From the NCBI GenBank assembly GCA_024364735.1, contig JAGFNQ010002314.1, forward strand, positions 151,520 to 215,519: a stretch of DNA of 64,000 nt, in the 5' to 3' direction. Numbering within the stretch: the first letter of the stretch is position 1; each line of letters begins with the position of its first letter. This DNA comes from Boesenbergia rotunda (Eukaryota > Streptophyta > Magnoliopsida > Zingiberales > Zingiberaceae). Made by a program: the position numbers and the translations under genes. The notes beneath the pieces are model-generated. The model was given only the letters and a program-made list of their open reading frames with translations. It did no database searches and had not been told where the DNA came from. Shown in pieces: positions 28,401 to 39,126 of this stretch.

Positions 28401-31400
28401 CACACAAAAGAAGAGCATGAAACATAGACAGAAATGAAAAGAAGATAATAAAGTAATTCATAAATTTACCTGAAGATGGATATCCTGACAATCTTGCTTA
28501 TGTGATACAATATTTGGTAGCAAGTAATTAGCTATAGGTTGAAACTCTGGTTCTAGTCCAGTGACAGTGATTCCTACAAGCTGGAACAATAAGTCAAACA
28601 GCATATGTTATAATCAGAAGATTAAGAAAAATATGAAAATTGGATGAAAGCATTCAAATCTAATTTCTGAATATTGTGCTAGGAAACTAAAAATATTCTA
28701 TAGATGACTTGATAAATAAAAATTATATGAGCACAGTCCTGACATGATTTCAAAGGAAGCAGCAGGAAATGTACCTTATGTAATTTAATCATTTGGATAT
28801 TTTGACCAAGAAAGGTATTCAATTTTAATCCTAAAAAACCTTTATTCTGTTCAGGAAGTACTATAATTTAGCCAACGATACACTGAAATGACCAAGATAA
28901 TTGAAGAGTTAGGTATACCTGGATGAAAAATATAGCTATTGGGTTTCCTCGTAAACAAGATATCCTCACATAACGGCAGGGTGTATGGTTCATCGGATAT
29001 ATCATCTCTCTTCTTGGAGCTTCACAACGTGGACGAACTTTTAAAAATGTGTCGGGCTGAGAAGAATCAGACTAAATTTTATACAGCATGTTAAGACAAG
29101 CATGATTAGCAATTCAGAACCAAGTTAGAAATGCATAAAGTTCATAACCATCCTGAAATAGCATAAAGCTAAAAAAAATTGCACTAGCCCATCCAAAGTT
29201 AACTTCACTGATTGCCATCTATATTATGCAAGAGCCTATATTTCTTTCAGAAACATGTTTGTTACATGAATGAAATTTCAACTTACGCATGGTTAAAAGT
29301 GTGTACTAGCATTATAACATATAAGATGCCCATTGAAATGCAGTACTGCTCATAAGAGGCTCACAAATTGAAAGCAGGAGCATCATGTAAGAAATAGATG
29401 GAGTAAGCAGGAGCAGCATGCAAGAGATAGGTGGAGTCATAAGACAGAACTTAAGAAACATATAGTAACTCCAGAGGCAACTGCATTGAGTTAGATAAGT
29501 TAACAAACATTTGTTAAATTTTCTAGTGAATAAGCCTGTAGATGGAATTAATTAATAACAAGGTCGGAAACATTAAATTTGCATGTTATTAAGCTTGCAA
29601 ATTCAAGTAATGAAGAATGCCAAGGCATTATAGTCTGGTACAAAATCCAATATATTTGTCATTCCGATATTGAAACATCTTGTAACCTTCAAAGAATATT
29701 TAAAACTTTCTTCGCTCAAATTATTCTGACTATTGATAAAAGAATACATCATTTGGTCCACTATCCTAATATACAATTTATGCTCCCAAATAATATGCAT
29801 CTTGCACTTTGCCAACCCATTAAGTCATCATTTGGTCCACTATCCTAATATACAATTTATGCTTCCAAGTCCCCACGGATTGACACAGTTGGTGCCTATA
29901 TGGGTGTTTGCTCCAATAGGTCTTTGGTTGATTCCCAACAAGTGCAAAATGTCTTGTTGGATGACTCACCTCTCTCATGCAGAGAGGCGTTGCGCTAAGG
30001 CAAAATGTCCCCCTATGTACATGCATGTATCTTGCCGTGGGACCAGCTATTGGGCCGCTTAGGGTGAGCGATATCACCTTTTGCTCCAAATTTATGCTCC
30101 CAAGTAATATGCATCTTGCACTATGCCAACCCATTAAGCACAGATATTGTAACGACCTAGTCTAACAATTAGTGGGGAGTGATCGTCGAAATAGAGAGGT
30201 TACACAAGGATTGACTCTTAGCAGATTTTTGGCACATTGGAGGCGGGAACGAACAAGAAAAACACACTAAAATAGGAAAAATATAACTGGAGCCATGGAT
30301 GTAACTTGCTTTAAATAGATTAAATGTGTATTCTCAATAACAGGACACCTTTCGGTGGAATTATAGCCCAATTCTCCATAAGAACTATGTACATTATGCA
30401 TGCTTGTATTGGTGAGGATGTCCTAGAGCATATAATATTGTATGGACATCTGAGTTGTAATTGCACTATCAATGAAATTTCTACATGTTTCAATTAAATA
30501 ATTGTAATAAAAGTTCATATAGAGGTCTATCAATTCAACAAGATGTGAGATGATACTAATCTTATAAGTATCACTATTAAATGATTATAGTAATGTCGAG
30601 ACTAGACATTGACAAGTACAAATAGACCCATATATATTATGTTTCTACCGCTAGATAGTAGATAGTAGTAGGTACTAGGTACGCCTATCAGTATGGTGAT
30701 GCCTCATAATTCCAACAGCTCAATACAAAGCAAATTTAGGATAGGTGATCTCCTCAACTTGGGGCTAGATTTCACCATGGGATAAAACCATGACGTAGAT
30801 AATATGGGATGTCGAGCTAAAGCAAACAATATCATATGTTGTTGAGTATTTGGTGGATTACACATTAGTACAATGAAGGATCACTCTAGTAGATGCACAG
30901 TTTGAGGATGAATTAGCGAAAGCTGGGGGGACTTGTAAAAACCAGGTCTGGTGAAGGCAAGGGGTGATCATTTGTGTGGAAAGCTCAGACAAGATGCAAC
31001 TTCTGGCAATCTTTTAAGATTGCTAGGGGTAGAAATGAATCAAAACGCACACGAAGCTAGGGAAAACATAAGCAGGCTAATGGTGTACCTTGCTTTAAAT
31101 GGATTATATATATTCTCAATAACAAGATGCTTTTTAGTTGAATTGATTCAGTTCTTTATATGAACTCATGTACCAATTTCGGATGGAAATCCTGCCAGGA
31201 AGCTTCTTATATTGGAGTTAGATTTCACCATAGGTCATGTCAGTCAAAGTGGACAATAACTCAGTGCTACCAAGTTCAGCAGAAAGAGAAAAAAAAATTA
31301 TTCTCTACTATGATACACTAGGTTTAATAATCCATCGGCCATTATTGTTGTCATCGTCATCCTATAGTCATGTTTGTCCTAGCTATCTGGGGTCATCGAT

Positions 31401-33488
31401 CTTATTCTCCATTAAACTCTAAGCAAAGCTATATCGCTAGGGCGGTGAAGGTGCCTCACATCACTTACCATTAATGATCTAGATGTACGAATAATAGAGT
31501 TCAGAATATCTTTATAGGTTTAGGCAAAGTTTAGCTCACTACCAATAATTTAACTATTTGGAGAAAAAAGTGGGATCAAATCAGATAAAAATTAAACAGA
31601 ACATTAGTGTAGCTTCTATATTTTCAGGAGATATCTACAAAATAAGAAGCCATCGCCTCAACAGCTTGTCTGTCAAGTAATTACTAGCAGAATATATAGA
31701 TACACAAAATCAAGAGTTGCCATGAGAAGGAAATTTATGAGAAAAGTCCTGGATATAACACAAGAACTTTCACAATCCAGCACTGCATGGTACCGTCAAT
31801 AAGTTCAGACCTTAAAGCGCAACCCAACAGTGATCTCCCACTCAAGCACAGACTTATTATAGATCCTTATCTGGGACAGTAAGCAAGCTTCCTGCATGGA
31901 AACAAAAAAAGGCTATAACATGAATAGAAAATATAAATTTTTGTTGAGCAAAACTTAATATTTGTGTATTTCATTAAAAAGAAAAGGTAATGTTGCTTAT
32001 TTATACCAAGAGAAATTTATTCTTACCCCCAGACTTATAATTTCTTTTTCGAACCCTGTAGTTTTACTATTCTAATTTTAGCCTCCACATTTCATAAGTG
32101 TTTTCAAAATGCTCCCTTAGTCACTATGTTCGTTTTATCTCCACACTTTCATAAGCATTGTCACCCCTCTGCCATTAATAGAAATGGAAGGGTGGATGGG
32201 CAGAGAGGTGGAGGGGTGGATGGGCAGAGAGGTGAATCCAAAGTAAGGATATTTAATCTGGAAGACTAATACTGGAACTATTTAGAAACAGTATTTGTTT
32301 TAAACTGAACAAGATGAACCAAATTAAAATGAAGATTGGAAGAGGTTTCCTTCCCACTTAATTTTATCTTAATCAGATGAAAAACAGCCAAAAACCAAGT
32401 GACACTGGTCAGTTGACCCAATTTCCTCTTTTTTGAAATTTTTTGTCTTTTGCATTTTCAAAATCAATCCAGTAAGATCAGAAAAACCCTAAACTGGTGT
32501 CTCAATTGATTTTGTTGATTTAGAAAACATTGCTTACGAATATGTTGAACAACTGATAAAACAAGAAAAAGACAAGATAAGCGCATATATCTTAATTGAC
32601 CATGCTTCAATAATATTAACTGAAGCCTAACCAACAAATGTTGCACTGAATGATCATCTTCAATAGGTTTAAAGTCTTTGGGCATCTATGCTTAAGTCAG
32701 AATAACTTCACAGTCTGCAGCTCTATTACTTCTTTTCTGTTCACATAATTCATAAAATTCAATCATCAGGATGTACTAAATTGACACAAGCTGCGGGCAT
32801 TAATTTACGCATGTATGACTATGCAACATGATCTGATCGTGCTGATACTGAAAAATTCCTAATAATATGTAATAATGTTGACAGTGTTAAGAAATTCAAT
32901 ATTGAGATTGAATTCTTCGTTATGATCTCATGAATGATTTGTGCTATCTTTCTTTTTACCCTCTTTTCTTTATCCTGCTGCGTTTCCTTTTTAATATCTG
33001 GTTGGATACTTATTAAGTCTGTCTTCCTCTTAGTAATCAGTATCCAGCGAAGCAATTTTGTTTCTCTAAAGAAGTGGGTTCATAACTTTACAACATTAAA
33101 AATGGTGCAGAAATGTGAAGAACAAACAAAAGTAGATTAGTGTTAACCAATTTGATAAGTAGGCAATTAAATAAATACAGCATCAACAAGACACATTAGT
33201 CTCAACTATTCGGAGTTATATGATTGAGCAGAAAACTGAACAATCATATAGTATAATTGCAATAGAATGGCAGAACACATAATATCGAGAAAAAGTGGGG
33301 CGAGGAAGGAGTGGGATGAGTACGTCGAGCTCGAGGAGGATCCACTCCTTGGTGTTGGTGCCGGTGGACCAGTGAGTGCGGAGGTCAGGGTCGAGGACGT
33401 TGGACGCTTTCTGCGACGGCGACTCGCGGGACATGGCCTTGATCTTGTAGGACAAGGGTTTCGCCCGCGGCTCCGTCTCCATGTCCAT
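7424..33488 (-). CDS. Large plant-conserved protein of unknown function, galactose-binding-like N-terminus and coiled coil, 25 exons
   Basis: Exons: 33324-33488, 31811-31891, 28919-29056, 28470-28580, 28324-28374, 28123-28223, 25324-25414, 23972-24106, 23624-23890, 23386-23464, 23211-23302, 22726-22773, 21274-21369, 20952-21175, 18006-20850, 17373-17896 (or 17913), 17092-17168, 16874-16957, 13327-13398, 13152-13251, 13023-13074, 12103-12231, 11918-12035, 8228-8307, 7424-7859. All other junctions are GT/AG in phase, giving about 2,064 residues. Residues 1-165 (SRESPSQKASNVLDPDLRTH; WILLELD; RIYNKSVLEWEI; CRYVRISCLRGNPIAIFFIQ) look like a discoidin/galactose-binding fold, comparable to the XRCC1 N-domain. 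Residues 200-1730 are mainly helical and HEAT-like by eye. Residues 1750-1910 form an E/R/K-rich coiled coil. The tail is SR/RD-rich and ends GRREGKWERKHS. I recall uncharacterised plant proteins with this tail but cannot name a gene. Oddities: one extra base in exon 15 and a shifted exon 15/16 junction. Start chosen at 33488, the first ATG before the conserved block; 33482 is an in-frame alternative. Confidence 0.85.
8308..11917. other. Intron 23 of the large gene (3.6 kb)
   Basis: AT-rich intron between the coiled-coil exon 23 and exon 24. It contains a T-run followed by an A-run at 10080-10098 and an (ATTA)-type low-complexity stretch near 11765-11830. No open frame longer than about 90 codons, and no recognisable element terminus. 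Confidence 0.5.
13399..16873. other. Intron 18 of the large gene (3.5 kb)
   Basis: AT-rich intron between exons 18 and 19. I find no exon, RNA gene or element boundary. The phases of the flanking exons (both phase 0) agree without any missing exon. Confidence 0.5.
16981..17003. repeat. (TA)n microsatellite in intron 17
   Basis: Uninterrupted TA dinucleotide run of 23 bases in the 134-bp intron between exons 17 and 18. Probably length-polymorphic. Confidence 0.9.
18006..20850 (-). CDS. Exon 15 of the large gene (2.8 kb) with a one-base frame break
   Basis: This is the largest exon, encoding residues of about 560-1507. From 20850 the frame set by exon 14 runs to near 20540. Beyond that only the frame one base further on stays open, for about 840 codons to near 18000. 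The switch falls in a run of six T on the plus strand (20535-20540), where one base too many explains it. No intron of plausible length fits: the best GT..AG pair nearby encloses only about 25 bases. Reading in the upstream frame would end at a TGA at 20490-20492. Either the assembly has a homopolymer error or this allele makes a truncated protein. Confidence 0.75.
20535..20540 (-). other. Homopolymer frame disruption site in exon 15
   Basis: Six consecutive A on the coding strand separate the upstream open frame (starting at 20850) from the downstream open frame (open to about 18000). The shift corresponds to one excess base. Protein-like sequence continues directly on both sides, which favours an indel over an intron. 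Confidence 0.65.
21370..22725. other. Intron 12 of the large gene (1.36 kb)
   Basis: AT-rich intron between a 48-bp exon and a 96-bp exon, both in phase 0. Nothing recognisable inside. Confidence 0.5.
26046..26155. repeat. Tandem duplication, ~54-bp unit
   Basis: Two adjacent copies, each running from 'aatcctgcattatcccacc' through 'atct(a/t)(c/t)aaagcaggg' to 'aagtatgggt'. The copies differ at only a few bases. Confidence 0.75.
26462..26600 (+). repeat. Plus-oriented copy of the ~300-bp intronic repeat
   Basis: The stretch 'acaagcttagataag', then 'ttgagctcaagcattatggg', then 'ttgagcctcacaag' matches the repeat near 3517 in the MEX1 intron, and the reverse complement of the three copies at 27.2-28.0 kb. 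It therefore forms an inverted arrangement with them around the SINE remnant. Confidence 0.5.
26635..26745. repeat. Tandem duplication, ~58-bp unit
   Basis: 'cagcccaactcgatttagg', 'atgtagc(a/g)tgttgg' and 'cctaggggagc' occur twice in direct succession, with the start of a third copy ('aactcagccca'). Substitutions between copies are few, so the duplication is fairly recent. Confidence 0.8.
27108..27215 (-). mobile_element. Au-type SINE remnant
   Basis: The minus strand contains the signature blocks of the plant Au SINE family in order: GGTAAGGCTGCGTACAATAG, a CCTTTTCCTGGGACCC-like block, then GGGAGCTTCATGCACC, preceded by CTCTTACAAA. This is the 3' body of a tRNA-derived SINE. I do not see an intact 5' tRNA-like head with A and B boxes, so the copy looks truncated. 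It lies inside the repeat-rich intron 6. Confidence 0.75.
27216..27990 (-). repeat. Three diverged tandem copies of a ~324-bp repeat
   Basis: Similar blocks recur near 27236, 27560 and 27884, about 324 bases apart. Each has 'aa(a)tcct/tgcttaag', 'ttaatagtagctac', 'cttacaaat..ctctattagccca' and 'gatgtta(t/c)aa'-type segments. The third copy is the most diverged. No open frame is conserved. Related copies lie at 26.46 kb and in MEX1 intron 3. Confidence 0.6.
29057..31810. other. Intron 2 of the large gene (2.75 kb) with repeated blocks
   Basis: Contains a tandem duplication near 29749-29880, a partial third copy near 30088-30140, and two diverged related blocks near 30285-30390 and 31075-31175. 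The block pair shares 'cttgctttaaat(a/g)gatta' and 'attctcaataaca(a/g)ga'. No coding capacity is supported. The spacing could mark the remains of one old transposon. Confidence 0.5.
29749..29880. repeat. Tandem duplication in intron 2
   Basis: 'catttggtccactatcctaa' followed by 'tatacaatttatgct(c/t)cca' occurs twice, about 80 bases apart. The interval ('aatatgcatcttgcact', 'tgccaacccattaag') recurs again near 30105-30138. Confidence 0.75.
31892..33323. other. Intron 1 of the large gene (1.43 kb)
   Basis: Separates the first coding exon from exon 2, both in phase 0. A short tandem duplication lies near 32186-32235 (a 'ggatgggcagagaggtg' unit twice). Nothing else recognisable. Confidence 0.55.
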
Positions 33489-33755
33489 CGCCGCGACGCC
33501 ACCTCCGAGGAACCACCCCGCCTGGATTCGAGTGTTAGGGCACGAAAATGGAGGCAGAGCAGACGAGGCGAGCTCTCCGGCTTCGAGCTGGCGACGAGGC
33601 GAGGGAGCTCGCGAGCGGGGAAGCGGAGTCGAGGCGGATGGGAACGAGGAGGGTCGGTAGGGCAGTGGGGCTGAAGTGAATGGATCAGGCAACAGGGACA
33701 GCTGCTTCGCCGAGCTACTGCTACTCGATTGACTTACTACAAGGAAAATTATCAA
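33489..33755 (-). promoter_or_regulatory. GC-rich 5' leader and probable promoter-proximal region of the large gene
   Basis: The GC content rises sharply above the ATG at 33488, as in many plant 5' leaders, and falls to AT-rich DNA above about 33740. The minus-strand frame stays open upstream with Ser/Pro-rich sequence, but the conserved protein starts at 33488 or 33482. No clear TATA box is visible. Confidence 0.4.
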
Positions 33756-35490
33756 CCTACTCCCTCAATATTTGACAAATTTTAAACTTACTCCTAATAA
33801 AAAATATTACTCTTAAATTTTTCATTAAAAATTATTTATCGAAATAAAAAATAAACAAATTAATATTCTTTAACCTTTTGGTCCATTTAACGTGGCATGA
33901 ACCAAAAGTTAACAAGTACGATGTTCCATTCGATGAAAATTTGTTTATGTTCAATTAAATAATAAGTTTAAATAATTGATTTAATTAAATAAATAAATTT
34001 GAATATATGTTTAATTTATTAAATAATATTCATTAATAAAACTTTATCAACATATTAAATAAACAAAGAAAATTCTTAAATGATTAAATATATTTTATTA
34101 TCAAGTTCAATATCAACTAAATAAATAAATTTAAAATGTAAAATTGTAAACAATCAAAAAGTTTAAATTGTGCGCTTGATGACATCTAACCGAATCAAAT
34201 TCTAGTCAAATTTAAACAAGTTAAGTTTAAACCAAACAACTATTTCAACGGCTTGATTTATTTTAAGTTTAACTTGGCTTAGCTCGATTACCTTATCAAG
34301 CAAATATGAACACTATAAATTTTGACTCAACTTGACTTATTTACGGTCCTAATTAAATGCATCGAACTCTCTAAACTTACTCTATATGCCACATGATCCT
34401 CCGTGCCAAGCCCACCTTGCCCGAGGCCTCTAAACCATAAGATTCACCTTCTATGATTGTATTGGTTATTGCTTAGTGTTCCTTGCCCTTATTCTCTATT
34501 TACTCACATAAAGCGGATGAGGAACGAAAAGGAATCAACTAAGAAAAGGTATCCATAGAGCAGAGTAAAAGAAAAGAAGAGGGAAAGGAAACGCGGGAAA
34601 AAGGATTTCTATGGAAAAGCTTGTGGAAAAGAGAGAAAGAAAGAGAAAAAAGAAAATTGATGGTCGTTGTTACCTGAGTAATCACAGGCCGGAGGCAAGG
34701 TGTCGACTTACGGGAGGCAAGGCCACCTTGTGCGGAGTTGTCTAGAGCAAGGTCTGATAGCCTCGTGCGGTGCCTTTTGACACAAGGCCAACCACCTTGT
34801 GCGGTGCAGTGTCGTCCAGTGCAAGGCCAATGTCTCCTCGTGCATGCCGACCGGCACGATGCTCGACGACCTCAGATGCTCCCTCATGAGGTCAAATTGT
34901 GGCTTTTGCCCTGATTTGGGTGGATGAAAAAAACGTCCACAATTGATCTGCGAATGGATTTAGCAATCAATTCGTCGAACAAGTAAACAATACAGAGAAT
35001 GTGTAATCCATCCTCCTGCACAAAATAATAGAAATTTTCCCCTTGAAAAACTTCTCAATTTTTTAAATCTATCATACCAAATAAATAGACCAATAAAGTT
35101 AAGAGCGGAGCCACCCTTGGGCTAGGGTGGACTCCAACCCCACCTAAAACAAATTAATGTTTAAATTTTTTATTAATATATTTTTTTGCTCCATCATTAA
35201 TTCATAGATCATTCCCCTCAACTCCATGGCCTATTTTTTTCTCCTTATCTTCAATTTAATTGTTTCAAATCAAAATTATTTTGATTTGACATAATTAAAT
35301 TAAAATCAAAATTTAAACGAGTCAAATAGATTATAATGATTTAAGATATTTTTTGAGAAAATTCTCTTTTCCTTTTTTTTCCTTTTTATCTCCCACACGA
35401 GTAACTCCCAGAACCTACAAACTCCGGAGTATCATTGGATGAAAAAAATTAGTGGGAAAATTGCTCAAGCCTATAGAGTATCATTGGAAT
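33756..35490. other. Intergenic DNA
   Basis: AT-rich flanks enclose a GC-rich island near 34680-34920 that repeats phrases such as 'gccaccttgtgcgg' and 'gcaaggcc'. No open frame over about 60 codons, and no element boundary I can defend. Confidence 0.45.
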
Positions 35491-35537
35491 ATCTATCTGA
35501 AGCCGAAGCATATCAAATATCATAATAACTCTGGAAG

Positions 35538-36660
35538 TTAAATTTCTAAAAAAAGACTCAATTCTGTAAGTGTTTGCCAAACATTGTTAGGAAGTAGGTC
35601 CTGAAAAACTATTGAAATTAGTCTTTGCATGAACACGTAACAATCATGACTCTTCATTCTAAATATTTTTAATATATTCGTATCCACATAATGAGACATA
35701 TTCGAGGCATATCTATCAAGAAATTTGATTACTTTCAACCAAGAACAAAATGTCTACTTACTTTCTTTATTCAATGTATAACAAGCCTTTAGATATTTAC
35801 AGTTGTTTCATATGCAACTTAGGTTTGCTTACTAATTATTTTAATTCTTGTATGATTGTGTTGTATCTTTGATTTTCTCATGAACATTTATCATAGTATT
35901 GAAGATGTTATCGAAGAAATTTTTCTCAATATACATAACATCTAAGTTATATTAAATGAGTAAATACTTCAATATGACAGCTCCTAAAAAACTTCTTTTC
36001 CTCCTGCCACATTTGTTCACTCTAACAATGTACTTATTTATATCATCAAAACCATCCTGATATACTAGTATAAATTCATAACTAATAATTGCATTAAGAA
36101 TTTCTTCACCTGACTTCTAAAATAAGGGAAGTTTCCTAACCATTTCATTCATTTTGAAATTCTTTTTATTTCTTCTAAATATGTGATTAACTGGTAAAAT
36201 TTCTGATGATTATCAAACCAAGATATCTTTTCATGGCAAGGCAATGAAAATGCATCAGACTCACTATACAATGTGGACATGCTAACTTGTCAGCCGTGCT
36301 TTATCCTGACAACATTAAGTATGCAAGAAAATCACTAATTATTCATTAAAAAAACATACATTGTAAAGTTTGATTTAATTGCAATGTTATATGTCTCTGA
36401 GCCTATATTCCATAAATGGTTTAGCTCCACAATCAATGATTGTAAAAAAATATCTATTTGCCCTTTTCGATTCTGAGGACCTGGAATAAGCATAGTAAGA
36501 AACATGAATTCATCTTTCATGTACATCCATGGTGGTAAGTTATATGGTGTTAATATAACTGGTCAAGATGACTACTACTGTCCATAACTACCAAATGGTT
36601 GAAATTCATCTGTAAAAGGTCTAAGTCTCATATTACATGGTTATATTGCAAATTAAGGAC
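35538..36660 (-). pseudogene. CACTA (En/Spm) tnp2 transposase relic
   Basis: Transcription would run from 36660 downward. The block at 36335-36526 has MKDEFMFLTMLIPGP, then an LQSLIVELNHLWNIG-like segment, typical of the tnp2 transposase family of CACTA elements. The block at 35538-35738 has MKSHDCYVFMQRL and LLPNNVWQTLTELSLF, matching the DUF4218-type domain found further along the same transposases. The sequence between is broken by several stops and shifts. No CACTA terminal repeats were found. Clearly non-functional. Confidence 0.75.
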
Positions 36661-36677
36661 GAAAATGTTGTATTTGT

Positions 36678-36988
36678 TAGGACCGGTAGACTAGCTAGAG
36701 GGGGTGATTAGCTCCGATTTGCTTGTTGATGATTTGTCACTGCGGAAGACTCTATGCAATGCTAACACTCAAGGATTTGCCTAACCATGGTCAACCATGA
36801 CCTATTAAGATCTCCTCACCAAGTGTCCGATCAAACTTTTGACCAACTTGGACTTTTCCTTGCCCAGTTCCCAACTAGGTTTGTCTAACCTTCGAGTTAA
36901 GTCTAATCTTTCGGTAGACTTCCACCTTGCCAACATGTGATCTCTTTGATCCACTTGGACTTCACCTAGTCCCACTAGGTGTGCCTAG
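36678..36988 (-). repeat. Element D 3' LTR, first part (split by element A)
   Basis: Starts TGTTAGGACC. The minus strand ends TCACCCCCTCTAGC..CTAACA, the same C-rich terminus as LTRs A-C, so the element points left. Inside are tandem units of about 65 bp ('gatctc..tgatccac', 'tcacctagtcccactagg'), which resume after 51095. Element A (TSD cctag) interrupts one of these units. Confidence 0.7.
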
Positions 36989-37901
36989 TGTTGAGGCAAT
37001 CGACCCAAGAATGATCGGGAAGATCATGATTTTGATGTGTGTGCCAATAAGTTTAAGGTTAGGGTGTTGTGTTGTATTTAATATGTGTGATTGAGTTTGC
37101 AGGACTTGGAGAATCACACTTAGAAAACATATCCAAGAGACGAGAGCCGAGGGAGGAGAGCTCCAAGGGTAAGTTGGGAAGTGGACTTCAAGGGCACACG
37201 TGAAGGGTGGCATGGAGGCAACCAAGGAAGGCTTGTGTGCGCATCCGAGGGACGATAGCCAGAGGAAGAAGACTTCAAGGGACGAGCCAAGAGAGCATAC
37301 CTGAAGGCATACGTGAAGAAGAGTATTTTGAGGGATTGTAAGTGAGTTTAGAGGCTGGGCAGTCGACTGCCCCGAAGGGCAGTCGACTGCCAAAACTCAC
37401 AGAGAGTTTTCAGCCTCGGACCAGTCGACTGCCCCTGGTCACCCCCCAAAACTAGCCGTTGGCTGGCATTTATTGCTATACCAGTCGACTGCCCCAGGGG
37501 CAGTCGACTGGTGCGGGTTGGACTGTTTGTGAAGTTGTCCTATTCTCTTATAAAAAGATGACTTTTCCGCACATGAACGGTACGGTTTTTTACTGTAACG
37601 AAGTGTTGTTCGTGCGGCTAGTCTTCAGATCTTCCTCTCGATTTTCATCACATTCTGTAAAGAGGAAGAAGATGCTTTTGTAAAGGTTTCTCCACCTTGA
37701 AGGAGACTTTTCATAGTGGAGGTGGAGTACTCGTGTGGATCCTTGAATTAGTCACCCGTTCGGGTGGATACCAAGTAAATCCTCGTGTTAGCGTTGTTCT
37801 TATTGCTTTTCATTATATTTTTGTATTGCGCTAACAATTTTGTAGAGAATTTGACAAAGTGCTATTCACCCCCCCCTCTAGCAAATGCAAGCGATCTATC
37901 A
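36989..37901 (+). repeat. Element A 5' LTR
   Basis: 913 bp, TG..CA ends. Five CAGTCGACTG copies occur at 37360, 37380, 37422, 37482 and 37501; the last two form a 33-bp near-perfect palindrome at 37480-37512. A TATA-like TTATAAAAAG follows at 37548-37557. The LTR closes with the run of C and CTCTAG before GATCTATCA that marks the Sirevirus-type terminus. Confidence 0.9.
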
Positions 37902-37958
37902 ATTGGTATCAAGCCGGTTCGCTTCAGGAGAACTCACCGTCGACCGGAGTACAAGAAA

Positions 37959-39120
37959 ATGGCGTTCCAAGAGGGTTACAGCACTGCAAGGCCTCCATTC
38001 TTCGATGGGAATGACTTCGCATACTGGAAAGGTAGAATGCAATACTATTTAATGAATGACATTGAAAACTGGATTAGTGTTGTAGATGGATTCGATGCAC
38101 CCGTCGACGAAAGAGGAGAGTCACTGCCAATGAGATCTTGGGCGAAGGATGTCATGAAGAGGGCGCAATCAAATGCCAAGGCCACCACCACATTACAATG
38201 CGGGTTGTCCAAGGAACAACTCAACAAGGTGGGGCCGTTCAAGAACGCCAAAGAATTATAGGAGAAACTCATTGAACTCAATGAAGGGTCCAACAAGTCA
38301 AGACGGGCAAAGAAGGATCTACTTGTTGCCTAACTCCAATCCTTGTCCATGAAGACCAACGAGACCGTGAGCCAGTTGTATGGAAGGGTAAAGGAGATCA
38401 TCAACGAACTCCATGTGATTGGAGAGAAAGTTGAAAATCGGGATCTCGTAAGGTACGTTCTATAAGCCTTCCCGAGAACAACATTGTGGACATCAATGGT
38501 TGATGCCTACAAAGTATCAAGGGATCTTTCAATAATAAAATTAGATGATTTATTTTGTGAGTTTGAATTGCATGAGCAAGCTAATGCTTCTTCTAAAGAG
38601 AAAGATATAGCTTTCGTTGTAGAAAATGAGAGGAAAAAGAAGGAGAGAAGAAGAGAGATGACAAGAAGAGATCAAAGGGAAAGGAGAAGAGTGCCACCAA
38701 CCTCAAGGCGACTTGGGATGATCCATCATCCTCGGAGGAGGAAGAGGAGCACGTGTCCCACTTTGCGCTTATGGCAGTGGACCATTCAAAGTCATTCGAT
38801 GATGAGAGAAGCTCAAGTAGTAAAAATGAAAGCGACTCATCATCATCATCATCCGAATCCGAGGCGTCGGTAAGTGAAGTATATAGCTTACCCTCTTCTA
38901 CTTTAGTTAAGATTATTTCTAGTATGAACATGGATTTAGCTAGAGCTATGAGAAAAATTAAGGATTTAAAGGATGAAATTGTCATGCTTAGAATAGAATC
39001 TACAAAACTTAAGGAAGATTTGCATGCTTATTCTACTATGTCAAATGATGATACATGCTTTGAAAATGAAAATAAGGAACTAAGGAAAAAGATAAGGACC
39101 TCACAAAAGCACTTAGGAAA
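37959..39120 (+). pseudogene. Element A gag (broken)
   Basis: Begins ATG at 37959 with a copia gag N-terminus (RPPFFDGNDFAYWKGRM). In-frame stops are at 38259, 38331 and 38463. The frame resumes to about 38640, shifts near 38640-38700, and continues with a Glu/Ser-rich segment containing SHFALMAV, a stretch common in Sirevirus-type gag. A further shift follows near 39120. No intact CCHC zinc knuckle is visible. Decayed. Confidence 0.8.
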
Positions 39121-39126
39121 TTTCAA

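Noticed and set aside
33267..33674. Plus-strand open frame of 135 codons
   Set aside because: Antisense shadow of the first exon and leader of the large gene; low-complexity Arg/Gly-rich sequence.
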